From the NCBI GenBank assembly GCA_037043455.1, contig JAWPHD010004495.1, positions 62,001 to 126,000 of the forward strand: 64,000 nt of DNA, in the 5' to 3' direction. A program made the translations under genes and the position numbers. A model generated the notes under the pieces. The model saw nothing but the letters and a program-made list of their open reading frames with translations. It searched no databases and was not told the DNA's origin. This DNA is from Cyrtodaria siliqua. Taxonomy: Eukaryota; Mollusca; Bivalvia; Adapedonta; Hiatellidae. How positions within the stretch are numbered: the stretch's first letter is position 1; each line of letters opens with the position of its first letter. Below, piece by piece: positions 1 to 12,180 of this stretch.

Positions 1-39
1 ATTAGCTTTACTTTAAGTAATAAAACATCGGCGTTTAAG

Positions 40-483
40 GACTCACACCACTATTATCTCCCTTGAATACTCGTGCCCTACAGATGAAGGAGGTAGATAA
101 AAAAAAAACAAGTTCGCTTTTCTACATTTTACAGGATACATTGATTTATCTTTACCAGGTTCTAAATCTACAGCATTTTAGGAAGAGATCACAGGAAAAT
201 GCATGTTGATATAAGATTTCTAGCTAATTCTGCTTATTTTACACATCATGGGTCTAATCACCACGTGGTTGTATTTTTGTCTAAATTTTGATAGGTGTCA
301 CGCAAACAAAAAATTAAAAAAAGTTCAATCTGGTAAATATTTGTTAAATGTGTTTTAAATTGCAGATATTGGATCAATGAAGAATTTAAACATAAATACA
401 TGTTGCAAAATCTGTTTTATCTCTATGCCACGAACAAAAACATAACAATGGGACCCTATGGAAAATTAATTGTGGTGTGAGAC
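40..483. mobile_element. MITE with GTCTCACACC ends, copy 1
   Basis: The ends are GACTCACACCACTATTATC and AATTAATTGTGGTGTGAGAC, inverted repeats of about 20 bases. No coding capacity. The second copy at 16,005 has matching ends and internal CATGTTGATATAAG-type sequence. Confidence 0.65.
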
Positions 484-789
484 GTTAAAGCTGCTTGCGT
501 CAGAGACGTCAAAGAACGCAAGAACCTGTCAATGTCATGCTATCCATTTGCTCGATTTGTTTTAATGATAAGCGTTATATTTCACTTTTTCCAGTGATAG
601 AAAATGACCTGGGACTGATTATAAATCTTTAAAAAACTGTATATCACATAATTCAGGAGATTTTGGTTTGGTAATTTAGTCACCAATTCACTAAGTTGCA
701 TTCTTCGATGTCAATGACGACAAGTGCTTAGAGATGCTTACGCAAAGAAATTTCAAATATGCGCTGTGAAAACTAACCCAAATAGCTAA

Positions 790-921
790 CTAGCCCCCAC
801 TCGTTTGTTCATGAGGACGCGTTTTCACTAGGATTACAATAACCCGTATTGCAATACTTATAGTAATTGAACTACATAGCGACTGGTTAGTTTTAAATTT
901 GTAGTATAACAACGAAAACAT
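790..921 (-). CDS. Possible terminal exon with a membrane segment
   Basis: The acceptor GTTTTTGACTTTCAG is followed in phase 0 (as exon 24 requires) by 43 codons and TAG. The middle, SITISIAIRVIVILV, is hydrophobic, then a basic VKTRPHE tail: a plausible short membrane anchor. Nothing else supports it, no homology is recognised, and such short open stretches occur by chance. Confidence 0.15.
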   Translation of the reverse strand: MFSLLYYKFKTNQSLCSSITISIAIRVIVILVKTRPHEQTSGG

Positions 922-1249
922 CTGAAAGTCAAAAACAGCATGACACTTGTAAAAAAAAGCACATGTACAGAAGATCGATTTATCATGCTTATAACGAGCC
1001 CGAAACCAAGAATACAACGTTCCGGTTAATAAAACATTTTACTACCACCGTGATTGTCTATACATATGGTAAAGAATTCAAACAAATATATATCTAGCTG
1101 ATACACATTGGTACTGAGATAACACGCATTATCATATTCGATATATACAGTTTTTGTTCGAGATCGAGCATTGCTATTATAATTTGTTTTAAAATTACCA
1201 AGTCACGGTCTATATTAAAAGTAGCGTTAAAGCACTGTTAATGTTAACA

Positions 1250-1790
1250 TATTTTAAGTAAAAAATAAATAATACAAAACCCTGTATCACCTATAGAGGT
1301 TTTCTGAATCTATTTCACTATTCTAATAAAAATAGATTTTGGAACTTCCCATACACAAATGTCAGCTTGAAATACTGGGGATTGCCAAGCTAGTAATCCA
1401 TTAAGAACAATGGATGCTTTAACATGAAATGTTAACAATCAAAATGTTTATTTGTGCATTTGTGAAGATTGTGGGTTGGTAAATTCACCATTTTCTTGCG
1501 CGTGTAATGTACATGTTTTCATGTATTTCCTGTTGGTGGTTTTCAGTAAATTTGACCTAATACAATTTTGTTTTAATTTGTTTTGTTTTCGTATACACGT
1601 ATTCTATTTTAATGATATGTAAAGAGGTAAATGATAAAAGGATCGTTACTATAGTAACTTGTTCTGGAAGCTTGCATCTCCCCTCGTAGGTAAATGCCAG
1701 ATCAGGATCACACCCGAGGCTATGCCTTTTGTGTGATCCTGATCTGACATGAATCTACTCGTGGTTACTATAGTAGTAATCTTATTTTCT
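1250..1790 (+). repeat. 540-bp dispersed repeat ending in a hairpin, copy 1
   Basis: Shares TTCTGAATC.ATTTCACTAT, AATAGATTTTGGAACTTC, CTAGTAATCCATTAAGAACA and GTAACTTGTTCTGGAAGCTT with the 21.2-kb copy. The end folds on itself around GATCAGGATCACAC / GTGTGATCCTGATC. Probably a non-autonomous DNA element. Confidence 0.65.
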
Positions 1791-1830
1791 TACTGGTCCT
1801 TTGCGATCGTCAAGCCAAATATGTTTGGCT

Positions 1831-1950
1831 TTAAAGTAGAATACCGTTTAAATCGGTGTTAGGGGTCGTACGAGGTATTGTTCCTATTATTACCTCTCTT
1901 GAACAGACTCAATAAAACCGAGCCTCTCTTGTTTGTGTTTATTGATTTAA
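1831..1950 (+). mobile_element. Repeat family B copy
   Basis: GTAGAATACCGTTTAAATCG, GGGGTCGTACGAGGTATTG, TTACCTCTCTTGAACAGACT, AATAAAACCGAGCC. Other diverged family B pieces lie at 5,510-5,575 (+), 19,885-19,985 (+), 29,205-29,325 (-) and 49,950-50,075 (-). Confidence 0.65.
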
Positions 1951-2039
1951 AGTGATACGTTTTCAGTATTTTTTTATATAAACAAACCATGTCAGGGATA
2001 TACCACTAAAAGATACCCGGGACCTCAGGAAGGTAATTT

Positions 2040-3760
2040 AATAAATATCTATTGGTGAACCCTATTTTCTTTGGTTCTTTAAACTCAATGTAGCATCTAT
2101 GAGTGGGTGTTCAATGTCAAAAGGGCCTTCCTAGGGTCCCATGTATGTTTTATTGGAACAGCTCTCACGTAGAGATCTACGGGAAAAAACCGTAAATGCA
2201 TTACATAATTATATAAAGTTATGATTTACTAAAAACAAAATTACAAAGGTGCTACTAAATTACAATAAAATTGCGTATTATCACGCAAAAATGCATGTAA
2301 TTATGTATTACTCATACTAGTACAAATACTAACTACAAGTGCTAACGGTTATCTTTTATAAGGACGATTAAATATGCGAATGTAACTAGTATATAGTGTG
2401 TCTTAAAGACTTGCCATTCTAAATGAGAAATACCGTGTTTTATGCATAAAAAAACACTTCACTCTGTCAAGGCACAGTAAATATCACCCGGAGGCCATCG
2501 TTTTTTTGCAGAATCATTTAAATAACACGTATAAAAACTGTTTCCACTGTAAAAAGGTAACTAACATGTGTGGGAGAAACTTTGGAGCACACGTCCTTGC
2601 ATGGGCATCAGTTGTACTGACAATACACGGTGTACACTAAACTGTGTGCAAGTAGGATCTGAAATAAAGAAAAGACGTAGTATACGATTAGTCTAAAATA
2701 AGTATCTCAAAACATTGCGTTAGAGGTCACGTCAGACCAAACTGAAGATAAGCCAATCATAATTCAGCTTCGTGCGATATTCGAAGCTAAGATTTCCAAT
2801 TTCTTGAACACATATTTTGCTGTTGGTTTATCTGCTCATAAATATAAATTGCATATAATGTCAGTCTGACGTGGCATCAAATGCAATACTGACATATCTA
2901 AGACGTGTAGAGTATTAAAACGTAAGTGGGTGTGATTTTAATGAGATCAAAGGACAAAGCTTTAACGAAAGGTATTATCCCAACTCTGCATATCATTTAC
3001 AAAAGGTTAAAGCGGCATGCTTAAAACTTCAAATTAACATCATGTCTGTACGCAGACATCTTAATTACGTTAATGCCATGCATGACATTCTAAATCTACA
3101 AGGAACGGAGAACAACCGTCTCTAACGGAGACATGCGTTCTTCCCTACATGGAATTATAATGTTACCATCAAAACCACGCATTGTAAGATAAATGACTTA
3201 CGAACTTCATAGAAAATTTAGAAACGATAGCTTCAATATAAATCAGTTTTTAGAAGCGAATTGTAGTTTAAAACGCACATTTTTAGCTATCATGATATTG
3301 ATGTTCAACTGACATGTGCAAACAAAGACATCATGGAACATGCACCTGCACAGTTGTAAAGCGATCTTTCGTTTAGAACCGGATTAATCATCCGAAAACG
3401 AAAACAGGGGTAATTTACTCACAACTGTCTTCAAATTTAAGTACGTGTGTTAACATTGGTTGTATTTAAGACACATGCAATTATGTTGATCATGCAGTTC
3501 TGTGAGAGTTTGAATAATTAACTTGAAGTTGAAGAGTAAAACATGCTGTTTAGAATGCAAAACATGTATTATATTTTACATAAATAACATGTTAAACTCT
3601 TTTTAAGATTGTATATATTGATATCAGTCGATTCATTTAGTGCAGCAGTAACCTATTCGTTCAGTTATTATTTGCAACTTCGAAATGATAGCAATGCTTT
3701 CAGAAAAGTAAACTAAAATAATTTAAATAAGATTCGGTTGGAGAAAATAGGTCATTTTGT
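2040..3760. other. No recognised feature
   Basis: AT-rich sequence without splice-bounded open segments, clear repeats or coding frames. The window start to 4,560 may contain the missing last exon, but I could not place it with confidence. Confidence 0.6.
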
Positions 3761-4008
3761 TTACCATTTCGAGAAATAATATGCATAAAGATCAGATCTA
3801 AACGTATGAAAGAAGTGGGTTGTATTTCTGTGCTGGTGCAATATGTTCCAACCATAGTGTCTAATCCAACAATGTTGTCGCCGTCTCGAAGGTTTATTTG
3901 GCTGCAAAATGTGCGCCATTTTAATTGTATGCAATGTACTTATGCAAGCGTAACGAGGTATTTTAGCGTAAATCGTATTTTCGGCAGTACCCTTAAATTG
4001 GGATACTA

Positions 4009-4206
4009 ATGTTGATGCTGCTTTTAAAATATAAACGTAATTTGCGAACTCTTCTGCGACAAGGACTATCACAACCTGAATTTTACGGTGATGTAATATA
4101 CATACTTCGGAAGATATTTGGTCATAATCACTTTCATACAATCTTTATTAAACTTGTTAAAACCTTTATCAAACGAAGTAATGAACCTATCATTTTACAA
4201 CGCTGA
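4009..4206 (+). pseudogene. Penelope-like RT C-terminal fragment
   Basis: RNLRTLLRQGLSQPEFYGDV and FIKLVKTFIKRSNEPI match the C-terminal segment of the 24-kb and 46-kb copies. The upstream RT core is absent, and no tail is evident after 4,206. Confidence 0.75.
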
Positions 4207-4561
4207 TTTCTAATTTCCTCTTTAATAGTGCAATGTAAATATTGCGTTGTTGGATCATTTCCATATATTGTTGGTAACTATATATGTATCCACATGTATT
4301 ATTAAAGCAAATAAGTATGCACTCCTAAGTCTAGGGGTAACATTGAATTGTAAACGGCTGTATACGTATGATTCACACACTGTGTATTACACTTGGATAT
4401 TGTTATAATGTATATATTACAAGTTTTGTCCATTGGATCAGAAATGATCTTGCTAAGATGCATACAGTTGGAATATAACCGAAGCAGAAAAATAACCTGA
4501 GAGCGATAAATCAAGGCAAAAATGCAAAACATTCAGGTCTTCATATTTTAGGTCCGCTTAC

Positions 4562-5079
4562 CTTTACAGCAATTGCTGCTACAGTTTGTGCAGATGACGG
4601 AATTGTTAGTGTAGTAGTTGTAGGTACTTTTAAAGGTGAAGTTGGTGAAGATGGTGTAGCCTGAGTTGTTATAGTCTCGGAAGTCGTTGGTGAAGTTGGT
4701 ATAAAGTTCGTTGAAATTAACACTGATGCTGATGATGTTGTTCCTTCAAATACGAATATTTTCGTTACTGTTGTCGGGTTTGTTGTTGATGCTGATTTTG
4801 TTGTCGTGGGCGTTGTCATTGACGTGGACGTTGTCGTTGGCGTTATTGTTGACGTGGACGTTGTCGTTGTCGTTGGCGTTGTAGCTGTCGTTGACATTGT
4901 CGTTGAAGTTGTTGTTGATGCTGATTTTGTTGTCGTGGGCGTTGTCATTGACGTGGACGTTGTCGTTGGCGTTGTTGTTGACGTGGACGTTGTCGTTGGC
5001 GTTGTAGCTGTCGTTGACGTTGTCGTTGAGGTTGTCGTTGTCGTTGACGTTGTCGTTGAAGTTGTCGTTGGTGATGGCT
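4562..5079 (-). CDS. Mucin-like Thr/Ser/Pro-rich exon 24
   Basis: 172 codons after an acceptor (ACTCTATACAG), ending AAIAVK at donor AAG/GTAAGC. The first two thirds are near-perfect repeats of TTT, TSTT and TPTTTSTS, with two copies of a PTTTKSAST block; the rest keeps Thr/Ser/Pro with SSASVLISTNFIPTSPTTS. Such stalks are heavily O-glycosylated and extended. The repeat tract is likely length-variable. Its antisense frames are open only because of the repeat. A transmembrane or other end exon should follow below 4,562. Confidence 0.85.
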
Positions 5080-5810
5080 CTGTATAGAGTATACAATGAT
5101 ATTGACATGTAAGACTGACAGATTCAAACTGGAAAACTAGTGTTATATATTATGTTTGCCATATTTAGTCAGTTTCTGATAGTGACATACAAGACCAGCA
5201 TCACTGGAAGGACACTTTTGTATGATTCCGCATCACATCTAGGTATGCGTAAATATATAGCGCTGTATCCACATCAATTATCTTTAAGACGTCACTTAAC
5301 CTTTTCCCCGCCAAATTCCAAATGTCTGCTTAAATTTGAATTCCAACCTTCCGATAATAGTTTGTATATAAAGTGTTATGAAAAACTTTCTTGCTGAGTG
5401 ACGAACTGTGTTAACCCGATCAGCCTTCACATTAGTGCACGTTAATCTGGGTATATACGGGTCGTAAAAATTGATGTTTTCTACTGCGGCAGCGAAATAT
5501 TTAAAAACAGAGTCTGCTACTTTATTCTCTTGGGTCTAGTTGTTGATTCCAAAGGATCACCCTTATCAGTATTTATTAATATACTGTGTTATTTTTTGTT
5601 ATGAAATAAAATATATGTGTATTTTCTTTAGGAATATTTTTATTAAAGCATATAATATTGCAACTATTGTTTGGGCGATTGTTTCAGCCAAAGTTGTTTT
5701 GGACTTTTCAGACAAAATTCATACAGTACATAAATAAGTTATATATAAGTGAAACATATATTTTTCGTGGTAAATAAAAACACGTTACTTTTCAAAATCT
5801 GTTGAGAAAT

Positions 5811-7722
5811 AACAAGAGGCCCAAGAGGGCCTGTGGACGCTCTACTGGCTAACATGGCTCTTATAACATCAATGAAGCGAGTGACTGCCATTTATGTTTT
5901 ATTGGAAGTTTCGGGCAAAAAACAGCTTTTTGACTAAATCAAGGGCTATAACTAAAGAATCTAGTAAAGCTTGGTAAAGATCAGATGAAATATAAAGGAC
6001 CTACCGTATTAATGAGGCAAAATATAGCATTTTTAACTAAATCAAGAGCCATAACTCCTCTGTTACTGGTCCGACTGGTCCAACATACAAAAAAATAAAA
6101 AAATAAAAAAATAAAAAAATATATATATATAAAAATGTAAACAAATAAAAAAAGAAAGAAAAAAAAGGAAAGCCATAAAATCTGCTAAAGTTTGGCTAAG
6201 ATCAGATGCAAAATAATACATGAGAGCTCTGTGCCATGTGGTTCCAGAGAAGAAGATTTTTTTCAGTTTTTGCCTATACAAGCCTAAGTAAAACTGTGAC
6301 CCCCAGGGTGGGGCCAAATGTGACCAATGGGTCACCATTTGAACAAAATTGGTATAAGCTTATAGCAAATGCAAAATATTAAACCTCTGGCTCTTGCAGT
6401 TTCAGAGAAGAAGATTTTTTAAGTGTTTCCCTATACATGTCTATGTAAAACATGTGACCCTTGGGACGGGGTCAAATGTGACCCGAGAGTCACCATTTGA
6501 ACAAACTTGGTAAAGGACCATAAGCTTATAGCAAATGCAAAATATTAAACCTTTGGCTGTTGCAGTTTCAGAGTAGAAGATTTTTTTTTCAGTTTTTCCC
6601 TATACAAGCATTTATGTAAAACTGTGACCCCGGGGCGGGGCAAGATGTGACACCAGGGTCACAATTTGAACAAACTTGGTAAAGGACCATAAGCTTATAA
6701 TAAATGTCAAATATGAAACCTCTGGCTCTTGTAGTTTCCGAGAAGAAGGTTTTTAAAAAAAAGATCCTATATAAGTCTATGTAAAACTGTGACCCTTGGG
6801 GTTGGGACAAATTTGACCCCAGGGTCACCATTTAAACAAACTTAGTAGAGGACCATAAGCTGATGCTACATGTAATACATGAGAGCTCTGTGCCATGTGG
6901 TTCCAGAGAAGAAGATTGTTTTTCATTTTTGCCTATACAAGCCTATGTAAAACTGTGACCCCCGGGGTGGGGCCAAATGTGACCCCTGGGTCACCATTTG
7001 CATAAACTTGGTAGAGGACCACAAGCTTATAGCAAATGCAAAATATTAAACCTCTGGCTCTTGCAGTTTCAGAGTAGAAGATGTTTTACGTTTTTCCCTA
7101 TACACGTCTATATAAAACATGTGACACTGGGGCGGGGCCAAATGTGACCCGTAGTTTCCGAGAAGAAGATGAAGAAAAAATTCTATATAAGTCTATGTAA
7201 AATTTTCACCCCCGGGGCGGGGACAAATTTGACAGCTGATGCTACATATAATACATGAGAGCTCTGTGCCTTGTGGTTTCAGAGAAGAAGATGTTTTAAA
7301 GTGTTTTCCTATATGTCCATATGAAAAACATGCAAAACCTCAATATACAAACTTTGGACCCCCGGGGCACAGCTGTTTTTGACTCCGGGGACTTTATTTG
7401 AACAATCTTGATAGTCTAGGCGTTGACGATCATTTTAAAAGAAAAACTGTTGAAATCTGTCCAGCGGTTCTTGAGAAGAAGATTTTTTAAGGTTTCGACT
7501 ATATATGGTAATTGCAGCCATCTTGGATGTAGCGCTGACCTAATTTTAACAAATCTAAAAAAAAATTATCTAAGGATCATCCATGTGAAGTTTGGTCAAA
7601 ATTAGCCAAGCGGTTTCTGAGGAGAAGTCGTTTGAAGAAAAGTTAACGGACGACGGACGACGGAAGACGGACAACACACCATCCCATATGCTCTGCTGGC
7701 CCTTGGCCAGTAGAGCTAAAAA
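5811..7722. mobile_element. Array element with GCTCTACTGGC ends, copy 1
   Basis: It starts CAAGAGGCCCAAGAGGGCC then GCTCTACTGGCTAACATGG, and ends CTGGCCCTTGGCCAGTAGAGC after a GACGG-rich tract. Between them lie about eight degenerate 190-base units (GACCATAAGCTTATAGCAAA, CAGTTTCAGAGAAGAAGAT, AAAACTGTGACCCC, GGGTCACCATTTGAACAAAC). Short open frames inside are repeat artefacts. This is a common bivalve-type non-autonomous element by its ends (family knowledge, name not asserted). Confidence 0.75.
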
Positions 7723-9137
7723 TTTAAAACAAGCATTTATGTAAAACTGTGACCCCCGTTGCGGGGCCAGATACGACCCCAGGGTCACCATTTGAACAAA
7801 ACTGGTAAAGGACCAACAGCAAAATATTAAATCTCTGGCTCTTGCAGTTTCAGAGAAGAAGATTTTTTGTTTTTCCCTGTACATGTCTATGTAAAACATG
7901 TGACCCTTGGGGCGGGGCCAAATGTGACCCCAGAGTCATCATTTGAACAAACTTGTTAAAGGACCATAAGCTTATAACGAATGTAAATTATCAAACCTCT
8001 GGTTCTTGTAGTTTCCGAGAAGAAGATTTTTAAAAAAAAAATCCTATGTAAGTCTATGTAAAACTGTGACCCTCGGGCGGGGACAAATTTGAGTCACTAT
8101 TTGAACAAACTTAGTAGAGGACCATAAACTGATGCTATATGTAATACATGAGAGCTCTGTGCCATGTGGTTCCAGAGAAGAAGATTTTTTTCAGTTTTTC
8201 CCTATACAAGCCTATGTAAAGCTGTGACCCCCGGGGTGGGGCCAAATGTGACCCCTGAGTCACCATTTGAACAAACTTGGTAGAGCTTATAGCAAATGCA
8301 AAATATTAAACCTCTGGCTCTTGCAGTTTCAGAGAAGAAGATTTTTTAAGTTTTTCCCTATACATGTCTATATAAAACATGTGACCCTTGGGGCGGGGCC
8401 AAATGTGACCCCAGGGTCACCATTTGAACAAACTTGGTAAAAGACCATAAGCTTATAGTAAATGCAAAATATCAAACCACTGGCTCTTTTAGTTTCCGAG
8501 AAGAAGATTTTTTAAAAGAAAATTCTATATAAGTCTATGTACAACTGTGACCCCCGGGACGGGGACAAATTTGACCCCAGGGTCACCATTTGAACAATCT
8601 TAGTAGAGGACCATAAGCTGATGCTACATGTAATACATGAGAGCTCTGTGCCTTGTGGTTTCAGAGAAGAAGATTTTTTTAATTTTTTCCTATTATGTCT
8701 ATATGAAAAACATGCAAAACCTCAATATACAAACATTGGACCCCCAGGGCACGGCCATTTTTAAACCCGGGGACTTTATTTGAACAAACTTGATAATCTA
8801 GGCGTTGGCGATCATTTTAAAAGAAAAACTGTTGAAATCTGTCCAGCGGTTTTGGAGAAGAAGATTTTTTAAGGTTTCGACTATATATAGTAATGGCAGC
8901 CATCTTGGATGTAGCGTTGACTTAATTTTAACAAATCTAAAAAGCATTCATCTAAGGATCATCCATGTGAAGTTTGGTCAAAATTAGCCAAGCGGTTTCT
9001 GAGGAGAAGTCGTTTGAAGAAAAGTTAACGCACGACAGACGGACGACAGACGGACGGACAGACGGACGACGGACGACGGACGACGGACAACACAGCATCC
9101 CATAAGCTCTGCTGGCCCTTGGCCAGTAGAGCTAAAA
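7723..9137. mobile_element. Array element, copy 2 (5'-truncated)
   Basis: Continues from copy 1 with the same 190-base units and the same end (GGCCCTTGGCCAGTAGAGCT), lacking the start sequence. Its last 380 bases closely match 7,340-7,722. The GACGGACGGACG tract is expanded at 9,032-9,088. Confidence 0.7.
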
Positions 9138-9149
9138 ATGTCTTGCGCT

Positions 9150-9735
9150 AAAAAAAGAGTATGATAATGGACCTTTGGAAACGGCCGAGCACGACACATA
9201 CGAAATATTGCAGTCTCGGTTTGATTGAGACAGTTCATGAGCGGTAGTGAAATTATGCTAGCTACCGCTCCCGCCCTCTAGCCCCGATTGAGCAGAACTC
9301 AATATTCATAAAATCAATAGTACACAATTTTAACCAGAAGATGGCATGCATATGGCGGTGGCCATGGAGTGCACTACTTCTCCGTGTCGTACGGCGTATG
9401 GTCCCAGTATCTAATAAAATATAATGCCCCAAAGAGCGAAATAAACATAATGGAATTTAGTTGGGAACAGCAGTTATGAAGCCTGCGTATCACAAGTAAC
9501 AGCCAAAAGACTAAATTAAAAAGCAGACAACATACCCTATGCGTGGTTAAACAATGCCCAGAGCCTATTATCCGCCGGAGTAGTGGAACCACCGAATCAA
9601 AAATTATGTAAGAAAACAAAAGAAACTGAAAATGTATCACCGATAACTAAATATAAGTATCGGGCTCAGCTATCTCCAAAGATCGAATGGATAACAGTAC
9701 TGATTGCAAGCGCGGTGAGACGTTTTACTGCCGCC
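9150..9735 (-). mobile_element. Repeat family A, near full copy
   Basis: It starts AAGAGTATGATAATGGACC and contains the two-hairpin core (GCAGTCTCGGTTTGATTGAG; ATGAGCGGTAGTGAAA...CTAGCTACCGCTC), then GAGCAGAACTCAATATTCAT and about 420 bases shared with copies at 26.7, 39.1 and 53.2 kb. No coding capacity is seen. The type of element is unknown to me; it could be a SINE-like or LTR-derived non-autonomous element. Confidence 0.75.
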
Positions 9736-9739
9736 ACAT

Positions 9740-10590
9740 TGCACAGTCGTTTTTGATGGTGCATTTTCAACATGTTCAATGCAAAATTCTGCTGCATGAA
9801 AAAAATTGAAAATATATTATTTTTATTTTATTTTATCTAAAAATGGTTTTAGATTGTTGGATATTCGTAAATAAAGTCACCCTGAAAGTTATATAGTAAA
9901 ATATGAAGGCTGACTGAAGTTATTTGAAATTTTCTTAATTTTCTGTTATCCCACCAACAAGAAATTTACATGGGAAAAGCTCTATCGAAAAATCATTTCG
10001 GCTGTAAAATACTTATTTCTTAACCGTATTTCAAAACTAAGGTATTTATACTTACCACTGAAAATACCAGTTCTAATGATATATAATTGATGTATGTATT
10101 ATTTAAATTGCTCAAGCCATTTCAGAAAACCTTTGGCTGAAACAAGCGCACCGAACAATAGTTAACGTTTAATGGAAACTTCCATCACCTTTCGTGGAGA
10201 CTAGATCCTGCTGATGTGGCATATTCACTCACTGTGATACAAGCGTGCATATCGAGTTAATCTACTAATAAACTACTAACTATATACTGACTTAATCCTA
10301 ATAATAAACAATATTAATTTTGCAGTTTCTTCGCTAAAATGTGGTTTTCAATAATGAAATGTTGAAGGAATACCAGATGGGGTGCTATGTGTTGTTTTAG
10401 TTTTGTGTCCATAAGGAAAAGTCTAATATAGCCAAGCACCATTCGATCAAAAGCAGCATATTATACATACAATGTATAGCATAAATTCCCGAGTTGCGTT
10501 CCTTTTTTCCATTAGTATAGATTACACATTATGATTTGCATACGAGGACTGATATGTGTATTCATCAGTCAGCTTGTTTGATCAAATTGC
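9740..10590. other. No recognised feature (intron)
   Basis: AT-rich intron between exons 23 and 24; no structure identified. Confidence 0.6.
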
Positions 10591-10995
10591 GATTATCAGA
10601 ATCCATCATGGGTATCCATGTGAGCTAGAGAAATCTCACCCGAGGGGTTTTATTTGAATAAGACGACGTCGACGTAACGTCATGACGTCGTAAGTCACGT
10701 CATGTAAGATTATAAGAATCCATCATGAGTATCCATGTGAGATAGGTAAATCTCACTCTCGGGATCAGAATTACAATCAGGAACTCGGCAAAATTGTAAC
10801 CAGGGACTCATGGTGGATTCTTTTTCTTGCATATCAATGACATTTTGTGCATCGACGTCACCAATAACTAACAGTTTAATGTTTTTTTCACACAATGACG
10901 TCATGCATCTGTTCACGTTATTGACGTCATTATTGTTGCGCGTGAATTTTATCTCGACCCTAGGGTGAGATGGAAATATCTAGCCCCGGTAAACT
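10590..10995. repeat. TGACGTCA-rich segment with local duplication
   Basis: ATCCATCATGGGTATCCATG and ATCCATCATGAGTATCCATG repeat 120 bases apart, with several ACGTCA motifs between and after, including two perfect TGACGTCA palindromes near 10,895 and 10,922. Possibly a mobile element; regulatory activity is unproven. Confidence 0.4.
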
Positions 10996-11269
10996 GACGG
11001 ATTTCCTTGTCCGGTATGCAAGAAAGAGTTATCTCACGAGGAAATGGGAGAAACATGTTGTCTACCTTTAACTGAAAACAGAACCATTTGTTGCTATTTT
11101 TAAGACAAAAATAACAGTAAATTAATTATGTGCATGAGTGACTTGACATAATCATTAACATTTGCTTTTTTAAAACGTAAAAATCATCGTAATAATGGAA
11201 CCCTACACTTAACTGTCTTTTAAATTGCAATGAAAATGTTTAATTACGAAACAGTATATGTAATAATTA

Positions 11270-12180
11270 ACTAGAAGGATGTTCCACGGAACACTTGTGT
11301 CACCTGCCGTGTGTTCATTTCATCAAGTGACATTTGAAGACAAGGGTGTAATCCTTCATGAATTATGGAGAAGTTTTTTTAAAGTGTTAGCATTTCTGAA
11401 AATGTGCATAAATGCTCCATTTGTGAGCTTGGTTATGTTGCAGGATAAAGGTTTATGAAACGGGACTTAATTCTGCTGAAATGGAAGTCAGGGTTACTAA
11501 CATGTAACATGTGAGTTATTTGTTATGGGTAACACTATTCTGCGCGGCAAGCTGAATATGTGTGTGAAGTTTCATGAATAACATGATATAGGTAAAATAC
11601 TTCTTAATTTATTGCGGGTTAAAGTTTTATGGAAATCAGCATAACTCTGCCAAAATGAAAGTCAGGGTTATTAGACCTTGGGTTAAGATGAATTGAATTG
11701 AATGTTGTTTAACGGCTCATCAACACAATACAGGTTATTTAGAGCCGCCCCAGAGAGAGGGGAAGGATACATAGGATCCGGGAACCTGCCCTACTCTTAT
11801 TATCGAATAGATTCCTATGGTTCTTTAACGTGCTCGGAGGATAGACCGATACACGGGACCGCCCGGTTTACGTCCCCATCCGACGGACGAGGCTAAGGAA
11901 AAGTGTCTTGCCCAAGAACACACCGACGGAACTCAGTGGCACCACGGAGGACCGAACCCGGGGCCTCCGGTTACAAATCCGCCGCGCTACCGACTGCGCC
12001 ACACCAGCCCCTTTCTTCTCTTTTAAAAGTCTACAGCACCCGGTATTAAGTCTACAGCACCCGGGGTTAAGATGAAGATGTGTGTAAAGTTTCATGAGCA
12101 TAGGTCAAAAAGGTTTTCCAAAACCTGTAAAGAAATTCATAAAGAGACACACACCATGCATGAATGTTTACCACCACGAA
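11270..12180. repeat. Degenerate repeat units hosting a SINE
   Basis: Units with AAGTTTCATGA, GAAATGGAAGTCAGGGTTA and AAAATGAAAGTCAGGGTTAT recur two to three times. The array is interrupted by the SINE at 11,693-12,063. Confidence 0.5.
11693..12063 (-). mobile_element. tRNA-derived SINE with 13-bp target duplication
   Basis: On the minus strand the head reads GGGGCTGGTGTGGCGCAGTC, with A-box GGCGCAGTCGG and B-box GGGTTCGGTCC; the anticodon region (TTTGTAA) resembles tRNA-Thr. The body has CACGTTAAAGAACC, and the 3' end is a TTCAA-type simple repeat. GGGTTAAGATGAA flanks it exactly at 11,680-11,692 and 12,064-12,076. Confidence 0.9.

Noticed and set aside
3761..4141. 126-codon minus frame opposite the RT fragment
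   Set aside because: It is the antisense of the plus-strand RT remnant (LLRQGLSQPEFYGD) over half its length.
4806..5108. Open frames antisense to or out of frame with the mucin-like exon (Val/Asp-rich and Asn/Asp-rich)
   Set aside because: They are by-products of the ACG/ACA repeat; only the Thr/Ser frame has matching splice sites and phase with the EGF exons.
5811..9137. Several 60-110 codon frames in the array element
   Set aside because: The same frames recur with each 190-base unit and change with indels; they are repeat artefacts.
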